A stretch of 64,000 nt of DNA from Pararhizobium sp. (GCA_030655075.1 JAURWE010000058.1:248001-312000); one strand, 5' to 3'; counted from the stretch's first letter, positions 7,819 through 17,107 are shown. Translations and numbers: made by a program. The notes: generated by a model from the letters alone, not told the origin.

Positions 7819-8843
7819 GCGTGCGCACTCTCAAAGGAAACGGCCGCTGGCTGGCGCTGGCGGGTTGCCTGCTCTGGCTGGCATTCACCTTCTTCCCGCT
7901 CTATTGGGTCGCGATCACCTCGTTCAAGTCGCCGCTCGGCGTGGTCGGCGGACCGACCTATATTCCCTTCGTCGATTTCGTGCCGACGCTCGATGCCTGG
8001 CGGGACCTGTTCTCCGGCCAGCGCGGGCAGTTCTACAACACGTTCATCGCCTCGACGATCATCGGCATTTCGGCGTCGCTGCTGGCGACCGCCATCGGTT
8101 CCATGGCTGCCTATGCGCTGGTCCGGTTCACCTTCGAGGTGCGGCTGCTCTCCGGCGTCATCTTCGCGGTGGTCGCCATCGGCGGCTACCTGCTCGGGCG
8201 CAACGTTTTGGGATTCGGCACGGCAATTTCGCTGATCTATTCCTTCGTGGCGGCGCTTGCACTGTCCATCCTGTCGAGCCGGTTCAAGCTTCCCGGCCCT
8301 GTCATGGGCAACAATGATATCGTCTTCTGGTTCGTCAGCCAGCGCATGTTCCCGCCCATCGTCGCGGCCTTTGCCCTGTTTCTCATGTACACGGAAATGG
8401 GCAAAATGGGCTTCAAGCTGGTCGATACCTATCTCGGGCTGACCTTCGCCTATGTGGCCTTCTCGCTGCCGATCGTCATCTGGCTGATGCGCGACTTCTT
8501 CGCGGCACTGCCGCTCGAGGTCGAGGAAGCCGCCATGGTCGACAACGTTCCGACGTGGCGGATCTTCGTTGGCATCGTGCTGCCGATGTCGAAGCCCGGC
8601 CTCATTGCCACATTCATGATTACCCTTGCCTTCGTCTGGAACGAGTTCCTGTTCGCGCTCTTCCTGACGAATTCGAGATGGCAAACCCTTCCTATTCTTG
8701 TTGCCGGCCAGAACAGCCAGCGCGGCGACGAATGGTGGGCAATTTCGGCAGCCGCCCTGGTCGCCATCATACCGATGGTGATCATGGCGGGGATTTTGAG
8801 CAGGCTTATGCGGTCGGGCCTGCTTTTGGGAGCGATTAAGTGA
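7815..8843 (+). CDS. Sugar ABC importer permease 2 (MalG/UgpE type) with extra membrane segments
   Basis: 342 residues from ATG 7815, which overlaps the stop of permease 1. It belongs to the BPD_transp_1 family. The N-terminal segment (LAFTFFPLYWVAITSFKSP), the EAA loop (EEAAMVDNVPTWRIFVGIVL, about residues 237-256) and the C-terminal NEFLFALFLTNS are standard for MalG-like proteins. It is about 60 residues longer than the usual 275-285. The extra length is an insert at about residues 112-160 holding two strongly hydrophobic stretches (LLSGVIFAVVAIGGYLL and AISLIYSFVAALALSIL) placed just before QRMFPPIVAAFALFL. The effect on topology is not predictable by eye. Confidence 0.9.
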   Translation: MSVRTLKGNGRWLALAGCLLWLAFTFFPLYWVAITSFKSPLGVVGGPTYIPFVDFVPTLDAWRDLFSGQRGQFYNTFIASTIIGISASLLATAIGSMAAYALVRFTFEVRLLSGVIFAVVAIGGYLLGRNVLGFGTAISLIYSFVAALALSILSSRFKLPGPVMGNNDIVFWFVSQRMFPPIVAAFALFLMYTEMGKMGFKLVDTYLGLTFAYVAFSLPIVIWLMRDFFAALPLEVEEAAMVDNVPTWRIFVGIVLPMSKPGLIATFMITLAFVWNEFLFALFLTNSRWQTLPILVAGQNSQRGDEWWAISAAALVAIIPMVIMAGILSRLMRSGLLLGAIK

Positions 8844-8887
8844 CCGGCACAACGAACCAAAAACCATCCATCCTGGGAGGATAAAAC

Positions 8888-10342
8888 ATGAAGAAACTTC
8901 TGCTTACATCCACAGCGGGCGTGCTGCTCGCCCTTGCAGGTGCGGCCTCCGCCTCTGCCTGCGAGCCCGACTATACGGGCATCACCATCACCGCAACCAC
9001 CCAGACCGGCCCTTACATCGCCTCGGCGCTGTCGCTGGCTGCGAAGGGCTGGGAAGAAAAGACCTGCGGCAAGGTCAATGTCGTCGAGTTTCCGTGGTCG
9101 GAACTCTATCCGAAGATCGTCACCTCGCTGACATCGGGCGAGCAGGCTTTCGACGTGGTGGCGTTCGCACCGGCTTGGGCACCTGATTTCACCGACTTCC
9201 TGTCGGAAATGCCGAAAGAGATGCAGACGGGCGCGGACTGGGACGACATCGCGCCGGTCTATCGTGAATCGCTGATGGTCTGGAACGGCAAGGTTCTGTC
9301 GCAGACCATGGACGGCGATGCGCATACCTATTCCTACCGCATCGACCTGTTCGAGAATGCCGACAACAAGAAGGGCTTCAAGGACAAGTACGGTTACGAT
9401 CTGGCGCCGCCGAAGACCTGGAAGCAGTATCTCGACATCGCCGAATTCTTCCAGCAGCCGGACAAGGGCCTCTGGGGCACGGCAGAAGCCTTCCGCCGCG
9501 GCGGTCAGCAGTTCTGGTTCCTGTTCAGCCATGTGGCCGGCTATACAAGCCATCCCGACAATCCGGGCGGCATGTTCTTCGATCCGGACACGATGGATGC
9601 GCAGGTCAACAACCCCGGCTGGGTTCGCGGTCTGGAAGAGTACATCCGGGCTTCGAAGCTCGCACCGCCGAATGCCTTGAACTTCTCTTTTGGCGAAGTG
9701 AACGCGGCCTTTGCCGGTGGCCAGGTGGCGGAATCGATCGGCTGGGGCGACACGGGCGTCATCGGCGCCGATCCGAAGCAGTCGAAGGTGGCAGGCAATG
9801 TCGGTTCGGCGTCGCTGCCGGGTTCGGACGAAATCTGGAACTACAAGACCAAGAAGTGGGACAAGTTCCCCGAGATTGTCCAGACATCGTTCATGGCGTT
9901 CGGTGGCTGGCAGGCCGCCGTTCCAGCATCCTCGACCAATCAGGAAGCAGCCTGGAACTACATTCAGTTCCTGACCAGCCCGGCGACGTCGGGTCAGGCA
10001 GCGATCACCGGCGGAACGGGCGTCAATCCGTATCGCATCTCGCACACCACCAACACGGACCTGTGGTCGAAGATCTTCTCCGAGCGTGAAGCAAAGGAAT
10101 ATCTCGGTGCCCAGCAGGCTGCCGTAACGGCGAAGAACACCGCGCTCGACATGCGTCTGCCGGGTTACTTCTCCTACACGGAAATCCTCGAAATCGAACT
10201 TTCGAAGGCGCTGGCCGGTGAAGTCACGCCGCAGCAGGCTCTCGATACGGTTGCCGAAGGCTGGAACAAGCTGACCGACGAGTTCGGCCGCGACAAGCAA
10301 CTGGCTGCCTACCGGTCTTCGATGGGCCTGCCCGCGAAGTAA
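8888..10342 (+). CDS. Sugar ABC importer binding protein (family 1)
   Basis: 484 residues from ATG 8888 with GGGAGGA 6 bases upstream. The signal peptide runs to about residue 24 (MKKLLLTSTAGVLLALAG..ASA) and the mature protein starts near a cysteine-containing CEPDYTG. A lipoprotein reading is not favoured because the bases before the Cys read ASA, not a lipobox. The body is a family-1 extracellular solute-binding protein (SBP_bac_1): SGEQAFDVVAFAPAWAPDF and AAFAGGQVAESIGWGDTG near residue 275. It would bind an oligosaccharide or polyol-type ligand and feed permeases 1 and 2. A 9-bp hairpin follows. Confidence 0.92.
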   Translation: MKKLLLTSTAGVLLALAGAASASACEPDYTGITITATTQTGPYIASALSLAAKGWEEKTCGKVNVVEFPWSELYPKIVTSLTSGEQAFDVVAFAPAWAPDFTDFLSEMPKEMQTGADWDDIAPVYRESLMVWNGKVLSQTMDGDAHTYSYRIDLFENADNKKGFKDKYGYDLAPPKTWKQYLDIAEFFQQPDKGLWGTAEAFRRGGQQFWFLFSHVAGYTSHPDNPGGMFFDPDTMDAQVNNPGWVRGLEEYIRASKLAPPNALNFSFGEVNAAFAGGQVAESIGWGDTGVIGADPKQSKVAGNVGSASLPGSDEIWNYKTKKWDKFPEIVQTSFMAFGGWQAAVPASSTNQEAAWNYIQFLTSPATSGQAAITGGTGVNPYRISHTTNTDLWSKIFSEREAKEYLGAQQAAVTAKNTALDMRLPGYFSYTEILEIELSKALAGEVTPQQALDTVAEGWNKLTDEFGRDKQLAAYRSSMGLPAK

Positions 10343-10357
10343 GGCTCCACGATCCAT

Positions 10358-10379
10358 CCGCCCCGGTTTGCCGGGGCGG
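10358..10379 (+). other. Intercistronic hairpin after binding-protein gene
   Basis: CCGCCCCGG (10358-10366), loop TTTG, CCGGGGCGG (10371-10379): a perfect 9-bp stem in the 106-base gap before the ATPase gene. No T run follows, so read-through is expected. Confidence 0.65.
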
Positions 10380-10448
10380 CTCCATCTTTGCAGGACAATG
10401 ACGATGCCGGTGATTTACGGCCATCGCGCACGAAGAAAAGGGCTCAGA

Positions 10449-11540
10449 ATGTCCCAGGTACGCTTGGAGCAGGTCGCGAAATCATTCGGTACCGTTACCG
10501 TCATCCCGCCGCTCGACCTTCATATCGCGGACAAGGAATTCGTGGTTCTGGTCGGTCCGTCCGGCTGTGGCAAGACGACGACGCTGCGCATGATTGCCGG
10601 GCTCGAGCAGGCTTCGTCGGGCGAGATCCGTATCGGCGACCGCGATGTGACCAGCCTGCGCCCGGGTCTTCGCAACTGCTCCATGGTGTTTCAGAATTAC
10701 GCGCTCTATCCTCACATGACGGTTGCCGAAAACATCGGCTACGGCATGAAGGTGCGCGGAACGGCCAAGCCCGACATCGACAGAGCGGTGGCCGAGGCCG
10801 CCCGGATTCTCAATCTCGACGCCTATCTTCAGCGCAAGCCGAGCGCACTTTCCGGTGGACAGCGTCAGCGTGTTGCCATTGGCCGCGCCATCGTTCGCCA
10901 GCCGGACGTGTTTCTGTTCGACGAACCCCTGTCTAATCTCGATGCCAAACTGCGCATCGAGATGCGCACCGAAATCAAGCTGCTGCACCGGCGTTTGCAG
11001 ACGACCATCGTCTATGTCACGCATGACCAGGTGGAAGCCATGACCATGGCCGACCGCGTTGTGGTGATGAACCAGGGGCGCATCGAGCAGGCGGCCGACC
11101 CGATCACGCTTTACGAGGCACCAAAGAACCTTTTTGTGGCGGCCTTCATCGGTGCACCCAGCATGAACTTCATTGAGGGCCGCATCGAAGGCGGCGATAA
11201 TGGGCTGGTGTTTCGGGCCGAGGGCGATGTTGCCATTGCTATTCCACCGTCGCGTGCCGATGTGCTGGCCAGCGTCACCGGTCAAGCGGTCGTGCTCGGT
11301 ATCCGGCCGGAGCATACGATGAATTCCGGACAGGATTTTCCGCAGGTGCGTCTTCACCTCAAGGATCTAGAGCCGTTGGGGCCGCATACGCTGGCCATCG
11401 GCAAGGTCGGTCCGGCCGCCTTCACGGCGCAGATTCATGCCGCGTCCAAATTCCGGCCGGATGACATGGTCGATATCGAAATCGACCCGGAAAAGATGCA
11501 TTTCTTCCTGAAAAGCACCGGCATGGCGATTGGTCGCTGA
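10449..11540 (+). CDS. Sugar ABC importer ATPase (MalK/UgpC type)
   Basis: 363 residues from ATG 10449, with GAAAAGGG about 7 bases upstream. An ATG at 10404 with AGGA upstream would add 15 residues and cannot be excluded. One ABC domain carries Walker A GPSGCGKTT (residues 36-44), Q-loop FQNYALYPHMTV, signature LSGGQRQRVAIGRAI, Walker B FLFDEPLSNLDA and H-loop THDQVEAM. A C-terminal TOBE/OB regulatory domain of about 120 residues follows, as in MalK and UgpC. It powers the importer encoded at 6943-10342. Its stop lies 3 bases from the stop of the convergent SorC-type gene. Confidence 0.94.
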   Translation: MSQVRLEQVAKSFGTVTVIPPLDLHIADKEFVVLVGPSGCGKTTTLRMIAGLEQASSGEIRIGDRDVTSLRPGLRNCSMVFQNYALYPHMTVAENIGYGMKVRGTAKPDIDRAVAEAARILNLDAYLQRKPSALSGGQRQRVAIGRAIVRQPDVFLFDEPLSNLDAKLRIEMRTEIKLLHRRLQTTIVYVTHDQVEAMTMADRVVVMNQGRIEQAADPITLYEAPKNLFVAAFIGAPSMNFIEGRIEGGDNGLVFRAEGDVAIAIPPSRADVLASVTGQAVVLGIRPEHTMNSGQDFPQVRLHLKDLEPLGPHTLAIGKVGPAAFTAQIHAASKFRPDDMVDIEIDPEKMHFFLKSTGMAIGR

Positions 11541-11543
11541 ATC

Positions 11544-12527
11544 TCACTCCATCAGGGCGCGCGCGGTTATCTCGTCGGTGACGAGAACATTGATGTAGCG
11601 GGCACGCAAGCAGCTGAGGATCGCGTGTTTTTTGGCAACGCCCGCCGCGACGCCGATCGACAATTGCCGAGTTCGGCATGACTCGAGGCTGGCGCCGATG
11701 GTGCGATCATCAAGGGTCTGATCGACGATCTCGCCCCTGTCGTTGATATAGCGGCCGAAAACGTCTCCGACGGCGCCCAAAGCCCGCAGGCGGGTGGCGT
11801 CATCGGGTGTCAGATAGCCGGACTGGATAAGGACGGAATCGGGCGTCAGTGCGCCTATGCCGAAACAGATGACCGGCACCTGGCGGCCGAGCTCCAGCAC
11901 GCCGGCAATGGTCGGGTCCTGTTCCAATGCCCGGCGTGTGGCGGCATGACCGAAGATGGCTGGAACCGGCAACAGCGTTGCCGTTCCTTGGCCGGACCGG
12001 GCAAAAAGTTCGGCGACATTGTTGGTCTGCGGGCCGGACGAACGTACGTTCATCGAACCATTGAGAAGCACGACCTCGACGCCTTCGTTCCAGAACGGCG
12101 GCAGGCGGCGGGCGACCGCCATCATGGTGCGTCCCCAGGAAACGCCGATTGCCGGAACCTTGCCAAGCCCGAACAGGAACTGGCCGGCAGCTCTGGCAAC
12201 ACCATCCAGCACCAAGGCTTCATCTTCCTCCGTGTTGCAAGGCACGACGACGGCTTCCTTCAGGCCGAAGGCGCGCTGAAGCTTGCTTTCGAGGCCGGGC
12301 ATGCGCGGCGTGTGCGGAACGATCTCGATGCGGACCAGCCCGGTTTCGCGGGCATCGCTCAAAAGCTTGCTCGCCTGCCAGCGCGTAAGGCCCAGTTCCG
12401 CCGCCAGATCGCCCATGGTCATGTCGAGCTGATAGTAGCGCTTGGCCACCTGGATCATAAGCTGCTCGCGCTGCTCGGCCGAAAGGTTGCGCACCTGGAT
12501 ATCCCGTTCCAGCCGATCAGGTTGCAT
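11544..12527 (-). CDS. SorC/DeoR-type sugar-responsive regulator
   Basis: 327 residues. The ATG (complement of 12525-12527) has AAAGG 8 bases upstream and overlaps the end of the kinase gene by 11 bases. A helix-turn-helix at about residues 36-56 (MTMGDLAAELGLTRWQASKL) precedes a SorC sugar-binding domain with AIGVSWGRTMMAVARRL and FGIGALTPDSV. Relatives (SorC, EryD, DalR types) respond to polyols or phosphorylated sugars. As the last gene of the minus-strand polyol arm it probably controls that arm. A role for the neighbouring importer at 6943-11540 is also possible. Confidence 0.88.
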   Translation of the reverse strand: MQPDRLERDIQVRNLSAEQREQLMIQVAKRYYQLDMTMGDLAAELGLTRWQASKLLSDARETGLVRIEIVPHTPRMPGLESKLQRAFGLKEAVVVPCNTEEDEALVLDGVARAAGQFLFGLGKVPAIGVSWGRTMMAVARRLPPFWNEGVEVVLLNGSMNVRSSGPQTNNVAELFARSGQGTATLLPVPAIFGHAATRRALEQDPTIAGVLELGRQVPVICFGIGALTPDSVLIQSGYLTPDDATRLRALGAVGDVFGRYINDRGEIVDQTLDDRTIGASLESCRTRQLSIGVAAGVAKKHAILSCLRARYINVLVTDEITARALME

Positions 12528-14043
12528 CGTTTCGACCTTTCAGTTGCTGGCCGGCCAATCGTCTTGACAGAGGCGTCAGCAGATCCGTCGCCTCCAGGTA
12601 GTCTTCAAGCAGAGCGTTATATGCCGTATGTGCCTTTGCGTCGGGCTGGATTTCAACCGTTTTCTGTTTGACGGCGTCTGCTGCGGCAAAAAGATCGGGT
12701 ACGAGCCCGGCACCGGCAGCGGCCGAGGCTGCTGCGCCGATAATGGTCAGGTTCGCCTCGCTGGGCAGGTGCACGGGAATGCCGATCGCGTCGACGGTCG
12801 CCTGAAGCCAAAGCGGGTTTTTGGCATAACCGCCAGCGGTGACGATATGATCGACGGGCACGCCGAGTTCGTGCATGCGCTTCAAGACGTTGGCAGAAGC
12901 CAAGGCGACGCTCTCCACCGCCGAGCGGTAGAGCGCGGCGCGGTCATGGCCGAGCGACAAGCCGATGATGCCGCCGCGCAACAGAGGATCGCGATAGGGA
13001 GTGCGGTTGCCCATGAAATAATCGAGCGTCAGAAGACCGGTGCCGCCGACGGGAAGTTCGGATGCCTCTTCGCGCAGCGCCTGGCGGCCGGCAGCGTCGA
13101 GCTGGAACAGGTTTTTCTCGAACCAGGAAATGACGGAGCCTGCCGAAACCTGCCCTGCCTCCACAAGCCAGTAATCGTCCACCAGAGCGTGCGGATAGGG
13201 ACCCCAGAAGCCGGTCATCGGCCGCTGGCTGTCGAGCTGGAAGAGCTGGACGATCGAGGTTCCGCCGATCATCAGAAGTTCACCGGGCATCAGCGTCCCC
13301 GCACCCAGCATGCCGATATGGGCGTCGATGCCGCCCTGCGCCAGCATTGGTCGGCCGGACAGACCGAGATGGTCGCTGGCCTCCTTGCTGATCTCGCCGA
13401 TCGGTGCGCCGACCGCAAAGATGTCGGGCGGCAGCTTCGCCTCGAGATCGGGGATGCCGAATTCCTCGTAGAGTTCGGAGGGAAACCGCTTCTGGACGGA
13501 ATCATAGTTCCATTTGCAGGTGGCGTTCATGCGTGAACCGACCCAGCGGCCGGTGAGCATGAAGTTGATATAGTCGAGGCACTCGCAGATGACCTCCGAA
13601 CCCGCGTAGACTTCCGGCTCGTTGGTGCTCAGCCACATGGCTTTGGAGACCAGCCATTCGGCTGCATTGCTGCCACCGACATAGTTCATGACAGGGTTCT
13701 CCGACTCAGCACTTTGTTCCGCCTCAGCGGCAGCACGGCAATCCATCCACAGAAGAGCCGGGCGCAAGGGCGTGCCATCGCTGCGGCAGGCGACCACGGT
13801 TGATGCTGTCGTGGCCACGCAGATACCGGCGATCTCGGGCGATCCGAGATCGCGCATCAGGCCGCGCGTCGCCCGGCCGAGCGCATCCCACCAGGCAAGC
13901 GGGGATTGCTCGGCCCAGCCGGGGCGTGGGTATGAGGTCTCAAATGCTTCCTCGCGCTCGCCCTTCATCTGGCGGGTGGCCAGGTCGAAGACGCCGACGC
14001 GTATGCCGCCGGTTCCGAAGTCGAGTCCGAGGAGATTGGCCAT
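12517..14043 (-). CDS. FGGY-family kinase, ribulokinase-like
   Basis: 508 residues, starting at ATG 14043, 21 bases after the zinc dehydrogenase gene. It has two actin-like domains of the FGGY sugar kinases: N-terminal LGLDFGTGGIRVGVFDLA, the central GGIDAHIGMLGAGTL typical of the ribulokinase branch, and the C-terminal HIVTAGGYAKNPLWLQATVD with the GG nucleotide-binding turn. It would phosphorylate a ketose made by the dehydrogenases of this operon. The GGIDAH motif favours D-ribulose-like or other ketopentose substrates, but this is inference. A second, different FGGY kinase is encoded at 17922. Confidence 0.88.
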   Translation of the reverse strand: MANLLGLDFGTGGIRVGVFDLATRQMKGEREEAFETSYPRPGWAEQSPLAWWDALGRATRGLMRDLGSPEIAGICVATTASTVVACRSDGTPLRPALLWMDCRAAAEAEQSAESENPVMNYVGGSNAAEWLVSKAMWLSTNEPEVYAGSEVICECLDYINFMLTGRWVGSRMNATCKWNYDSVQKRFPSELYEEFGIPDLEAKLPPDIFAVGAPIGEISKEASDHLGLSGRPMLAQGGIDAHIGMLGAGTLMPGELLMIGGTSIVQLFQLDSQRPMTGFWGPYPHALVDDYWLVEAGQVSAGSVISWFEKNLFQLDAAGRQALREEASELPVGGTGLLTLDYFMGNRTPYRDPLLRGGIIGLSLGHDRAALYRSAVESVALASANVLKRMHELGVPVDHIVTAGGYAKNPLWLQATVDAIGIPVHLPSEANLTIIGAAASAAAGAGLVPDLFAAADAVKQKTVEIQPDAKAHTAYNALLEDYLEATDLLTPLSRRLAGQQLKGRNDAT

Positions 14044-14064
14044 GAAGGGTTCCGTTCTTGGAGA

Positions 14065-15081
14065 TCAGGGCCTGAACATGATCTTCGAGAAAAACTCAGA
14101 CTTGTTCCTGATCTTCTCGAACATGGCCGGCAATTCCTCGATCGGCAATTCATGGGTGATCATGAACTCCCACTTCAGCTTTCCCGTGGCAAGATTGTCG
14201 AGCGTCACATGCCACTGCTTGCCGGGATAGGGTGCGCCAAACGAGTTCCAGGCACCGTGCAGGGAGATTTCCTGCCGCAGGAAGTGCTGGAACGTCTTGT
14301 TTTCGAGCACGACATCGCCGACCGGAATGCCGATGAAAACCACGTGACCGCCGGGAGCAGTCAGTTTGGCGGCAAGGTTGATCGACGAATTGTGCCCGGC
14401 GGCTTCGACGATCAGATCGCATTTCAGGTGGGCTGGGATGTTGTCGGTCACCAGGAAAGCGTCGGTGGCGCCGGCTTCCCGGGCCTGCGCCAGCTTTTCC
14501 GGGGAAATATCGATGGCGACGACTTCGGTGCAGCCCATCAGCTTCATCCACTGGATGGCGAACAGGCCGATCGGGCCGCAGCCGATGACGGCGCCGCGCT
14601 GGCCGGCCGTCGGTGGCGCTTTCCAGATGGCGTGCAGCGCGATCGAGGCCGGATCGATCATGGCGATGGCGCGGGGGTCCATATCCTCAGGCGCCTTCAA
14701 CAGGTTGCCAACGGGCACGGCCACGTATTTCGTATAGGCGCCATCGCGGCGGCTGCCGAAATAATCGTAGTCGAGGCAGCGGGAGAAATTGCCGGTCTTG
14801 CACTGGTCGCACTGGTAGCAGGGAATAAGCGGCGCCACGCCGGTCAGGTCGCCAACGGCAAACCCGTCGACGCCTTCGCCGAGTTCGACGATATGGCCAC
14901 TGAACTCGTGGCCGCAGACGATCGGCATGCGGTGGGCGCCCTTGATAAGCATGCGCGGAATGTCGGAGCCGCAGACGCCGACGGCCGCGACTTGCAGCAA
15001 CACTTCGCCAGCCTTGGCCTCTGGTTTCGGAATGTCCTCGAGACGGATGTCGCCGGGGGCGTGCATGACGGCAGCAAGCAT
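14065..15081 (-). CDS. Zinc-dependent polyol (phosphate) dehydrogenase, GatD-like
   Basis: 338 residues. The start at 15081 is chosen over the open frame from 15237 because AGGA precedes it and the family begins with such a short N-terminus. It is a medium-chain dehydrogenase: catalytic-zinc ligands in GVCGSD (Cys37) and GHEF (His58, Glu59), four structural-zinc cysteines in PCYQCDQCKTGNFSRC, and Rossmann motif GCGPIGLFA. Segments such as GSDIPRMLIKGAHRMP and DYFGSRRDGAYTKY follow E. coli galactitol-1-phosphate dehydrogenase (GatD). Rhizobial relatives oxidise free polyols such as D-altritol, so either a polyol or its phosphate may be the substrate. Confidence 0.88.
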   Translation of the reverse strand: MLAAVMHAPGDIRLEDIPKPEAKAGEVLLQVAAVGVCGSDIPRMLIKGAHRMPIVCGHEFSGHIVELGEGVDGFAVGDLTGVAPLIPCYQCDQCKTGNFSRCLDYDYFGSRRDGAYTKYVAVPVGNLLKAPEDMDPRAIAMIDPASIALHAIWKAPPTAGQRGAVIGCGPIGLFAIQWMKLMGCTEVVAIDISPEKLAQAREAGATDAFLVTDNIPAHLKCDLIVEAAGHNSSINLAAKLTAPGGHVVFIGIPVGDVVLENKTFQHFLRQEISLHGAWNSFGAPYPGKQWHVTLDNLATGKLKWEFMITHELPIEELPAMFEKIRNKSEFFSKIMFRP

Positions 15082-15121
15082 GGTCTTTTCCTGTCCTATT
15101 ACGAATTGTCCTGTTCGGCCC

Positions 15122-16258
15122 TCAGGCCGCAAAACTTCTGGTGAAGGCGTCCGTTGCGATGATGGCGTCGCGAACGATCGCGACGGAGAGCGGTATTGCG
15201 ACTTTCCAGGTGGCCGAGCCCGGCGCGAGCGCTGCAACAGCGACGCGCTCGAGATCCTCTTTGGAAACAGTTGCGAGGTTGAGATCGGCCAGCGTGGTCG
15301 GCAGGCCGATGCTGCGGCAGAGCTGCACCATCTCCGAAATCTCCGACAACGGCCGTCCTTCCAGCATCAGCAGGCATAAGACTCCGAAGGCGACCTTTTC
15401 GCCATGGTAGAAACCATGCGTTTCGTCGAGAACGGTCAGCCCATCGTGAATGCCGTGGGCGGCGGAGACGCCGCAATTTTCAAAACCCAGCCCGCTCAGC
15501 AGCGTGTTGGCCTCAATAATGTTTTCAACCGCCTGGGTCAGCGCGCCTTTCCTCACGGCGTGCATCGCGGCGACAGCGTCGCGCATCAACACGTCGTGGC
15601 AGGTCTTGGCGATGGCGATACCGGCAGCCGTGGGTGGCAGGTTGGGGGAGGCCAGATTGCTAGATCTGGACTCAAGATTGGATCGGGCCTCAAACCAAGT
15701 CGAAAGTGCATCGCCGATGCCAGCAGCAAGAAACCGCGCCGGCGCCTTGGCGATGAGTGCACTGTCGACGACGACGGCGTCGGGGTTGCGCGGCAGGAAG
15801 TGGGACTGCTGATAGACCCCCTCTTCGGAATAACGTACGGCGACGGCGCTGCAGGGAGCATCAGTCGAGGCGATGGTCGGCACGGTGACGATGCGGGCAT
15901 GGGTAGCGATGGCGGCCAGTTTGGCCGTATCGGCCGTCTTGCCGCCGCCGATGCCGACGACGACGGATGCCTGTGCGTGCCGGACAAGGCCGATCACCCT
16001 GTCGATCTCGGATGTGCAGCATTCACCTGCGAAGCGTTCGAGATGAAACTGCAGGCCGGAAGCCGCCAGTGTTTTTTCCAGCGTTGCGCCATAGGCGTCC
16101 TGGATGAAGCCGTCGACTAGGATGAAGAGGTTGCACCCCAGTGGCTTCAGGTGCTCGCCGAGCCGTTCGATCTCACCGGCGCGCTGGATGTATTTGCCCG
16201 GACCGGCAAACGAGCGGCCGGCGGCGCTTCGTGCGCCCTCTGTCCCCGACTCCGCCAT
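15122..16258 (-). CDS. Iron-type alcohol dehydrogenase, glycerol-dehydrogenase-like
   Basis: 378 residues from the ATG at 16258, with GAGGAG 9 bases upstream; two earlier in-frame starts lie too close to or before that site. It is a GldA-like member of the iron-containing dehydrogenase family: NAD-binding VVGIGGGKTADTAKLAA (about residue 100), then metal ligands Asp in AAGIGDALSTWFEA, His in SAAHGIHDGL and His in GFYHGEKVAFG. The family oxidises glycerol and related vicinal diols to ketones. In this operon it could act on a C3-C5 polyol or reduce an aldehyde or ketone product. It is separated from the SDR gene at 16349 by a hairpin. Confidence 0.87.
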   Translation of the reverse strand: MAESGTEGARSAAGRSFAGPGKYIQRAGEIERLGEHLKPLGCNLFILVDGFIQDAYGATLEKTLAASGLQFHLERFAGECCTSEIDRVIGLVRHAQASVVVGIGGGKTADTAKLAAIATHARIVTVPTIASTDAPCSAVAVRYSEEGVYQQSHFLPRNPDAVVVDSALIAKAPARFLAAGIGDALSTWFEARSNLESRSSNLASPNLPPTAAGIAIAKTCHDVLMRDAVAAMHAVRKGALTQAVENIIEANTLLSGLGFENCGVSAAHGIHDGLTVLDETHGFYHGEKVAFGVLCLLMLEGRPLSEISEMVQLCRSIGLPTTLADLNLATVSKEDLERVAVAALAPGSATWKVAIPLSVAIVRDAIIATDAFTRSFAA

Positions 16259-16325
16259 AAAGATCATCTCCTCAATACTACACAAAAGTGAAAAGCTGGT
16301 ACATTTGTAGAACGATGGGCGTGCA

Positions 16326-16345
16326 GAAGGGCAAAATTGCCCTTC
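16326..16345 (-). other. Intercistronic hairpin between SDR and iron-dehydrogenase genes
   Basis: GAAGGGCAA and TTGCCCTTC pair around two bases immediately after the SDR stop codon (16349-16351). There is no T tract in the direction of transcription, so it probably modulates and does not end the transcript. Confidence 0.5.
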
Positions 16346-16348
16346 GTC

Positions 16349-17107
16349 CTAGAAGCCTCCCACGACGTAGCCGCCATCGACCGGCAGCGTCGTCGCCGTC
16401 ATATATGCGGCTGCCGGCGAGGCGAGAAACAAAGCGGTGCCGACGAGATCGTCAACGCTGCCCCAGCGCTTCAGCGCCGTCTTGTTCTCGATCTTTGCTG
16501 CGGCAACGGGGTCTTCCCAGAGGCCGCGTGTCATGTCGGTCTTGTGATAGCCGGGCGCAATTGCGTTGACGCGGATGCCTTCACGACCGAACTTGTGGGC
16601 AAGGGCGCGGGTCAGGCCCATGACGCCGGTCTTGCTGGCGCAATAGGCCGGCACCGTATCGTCGGCGAGATAGCTCAGCATGGAGGCCGTGTTGATGATG
16701 ACACCCTTCGATTTCGCCAGCAGGGGATGCGCCGCCATCGATAGCCGCATGACGCTGTTGAGGTTGACGTCGATCACCTCAAGATAGGTTTCTTCGGTAA
16801 ACTCGGCATCCGGACGGGCAATGCCGGCGGCATTGACGAGCACGTCGAGACGGTCGAGGCCGGCCAGGAAGCTGTCGATGGCACTGCGATCCTTGACATC
16901 CAACAGCTCGAAACGAATGCCGCCATTGGCGGAATCCCGTCGCTCATTGTCGATTTTTTGGACCGAACTGCCCGTGGCGATAACCTCTGCACCGAGCCCG
17001 GCAAAGCCGCGCGCGATGGCAAGCCCGATGCCACTCGATCCCCCAGAGACGAGGACGCGCTTGCCCTTGAAAAGGCCGGTTCTGAATGAGGCGATAACAT
17101 CCTGCAT
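16349..17107 (-). CDS. Short-chain dehydrogenase/reductase 1
   Basis: 252 residues from ATG 17107 (GGAGG 7 bases upstream). It is a classical SDR: cofactor motif VSGGSSGIGLAIARGF near residue 20, NAAG at about residue 89, catalytic Ser in IINTASMLSYL, catalytic YCASK, and C-terminal PVDGGYVVGGF. The cofactor-binding first Gly-rich turn begins SGG in place of the usual TGG or TGA. The role is probably oxidation of a polyol or ketose hydroxyl in the pathway served by the adjacent importer. It starts 17 bases after the second SDR gene. Confidence 0.9.
   Translation of the reverse strand: MQDVIASFRTGLFKGKRVLVSGGSSGIGLAIARGFAGLGAEVIATGSSVQKIDNERRDSANGGIRFELLDVKDRSAIDSFLAGLDRLDVLVNAAGIARPDAEFTEETYLEVIDVNLNSVMRLSMAAHPLLAKSKGVIINTASMLSYLADDTVPAYCASKTGVMGLTRALAHKFGREGIRVNAIAPGYHKTDMTRGLWEDPVAAAKIENKTALKRWGSVDDLVGTALFLASPAAAYMTATTLPVDGGYVVGGF

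Noticed and set aside
8450..10357. 635-codon open frame on the minus strand
   Set aside because: It lies antisense to the permease and binding-protein genes, which have family motifs and ribosome sites. It is Arg/Gly-rich without recognisable domains and reflects GC-rich third positions.
12628..13536. 302-codon plus-strand frame inside the ribulokinase-like gene
   Set aside because: Antisense to a clear FGGY kinase; low-complexity shadow translation.
16278..16310. CTACACAAA...TTTGTAG as a third copy of the polyol operator
   Set aside because: Arms are imperfect and the spacing differs; it does not align with the 18-bp motif at 23057 and 23220.
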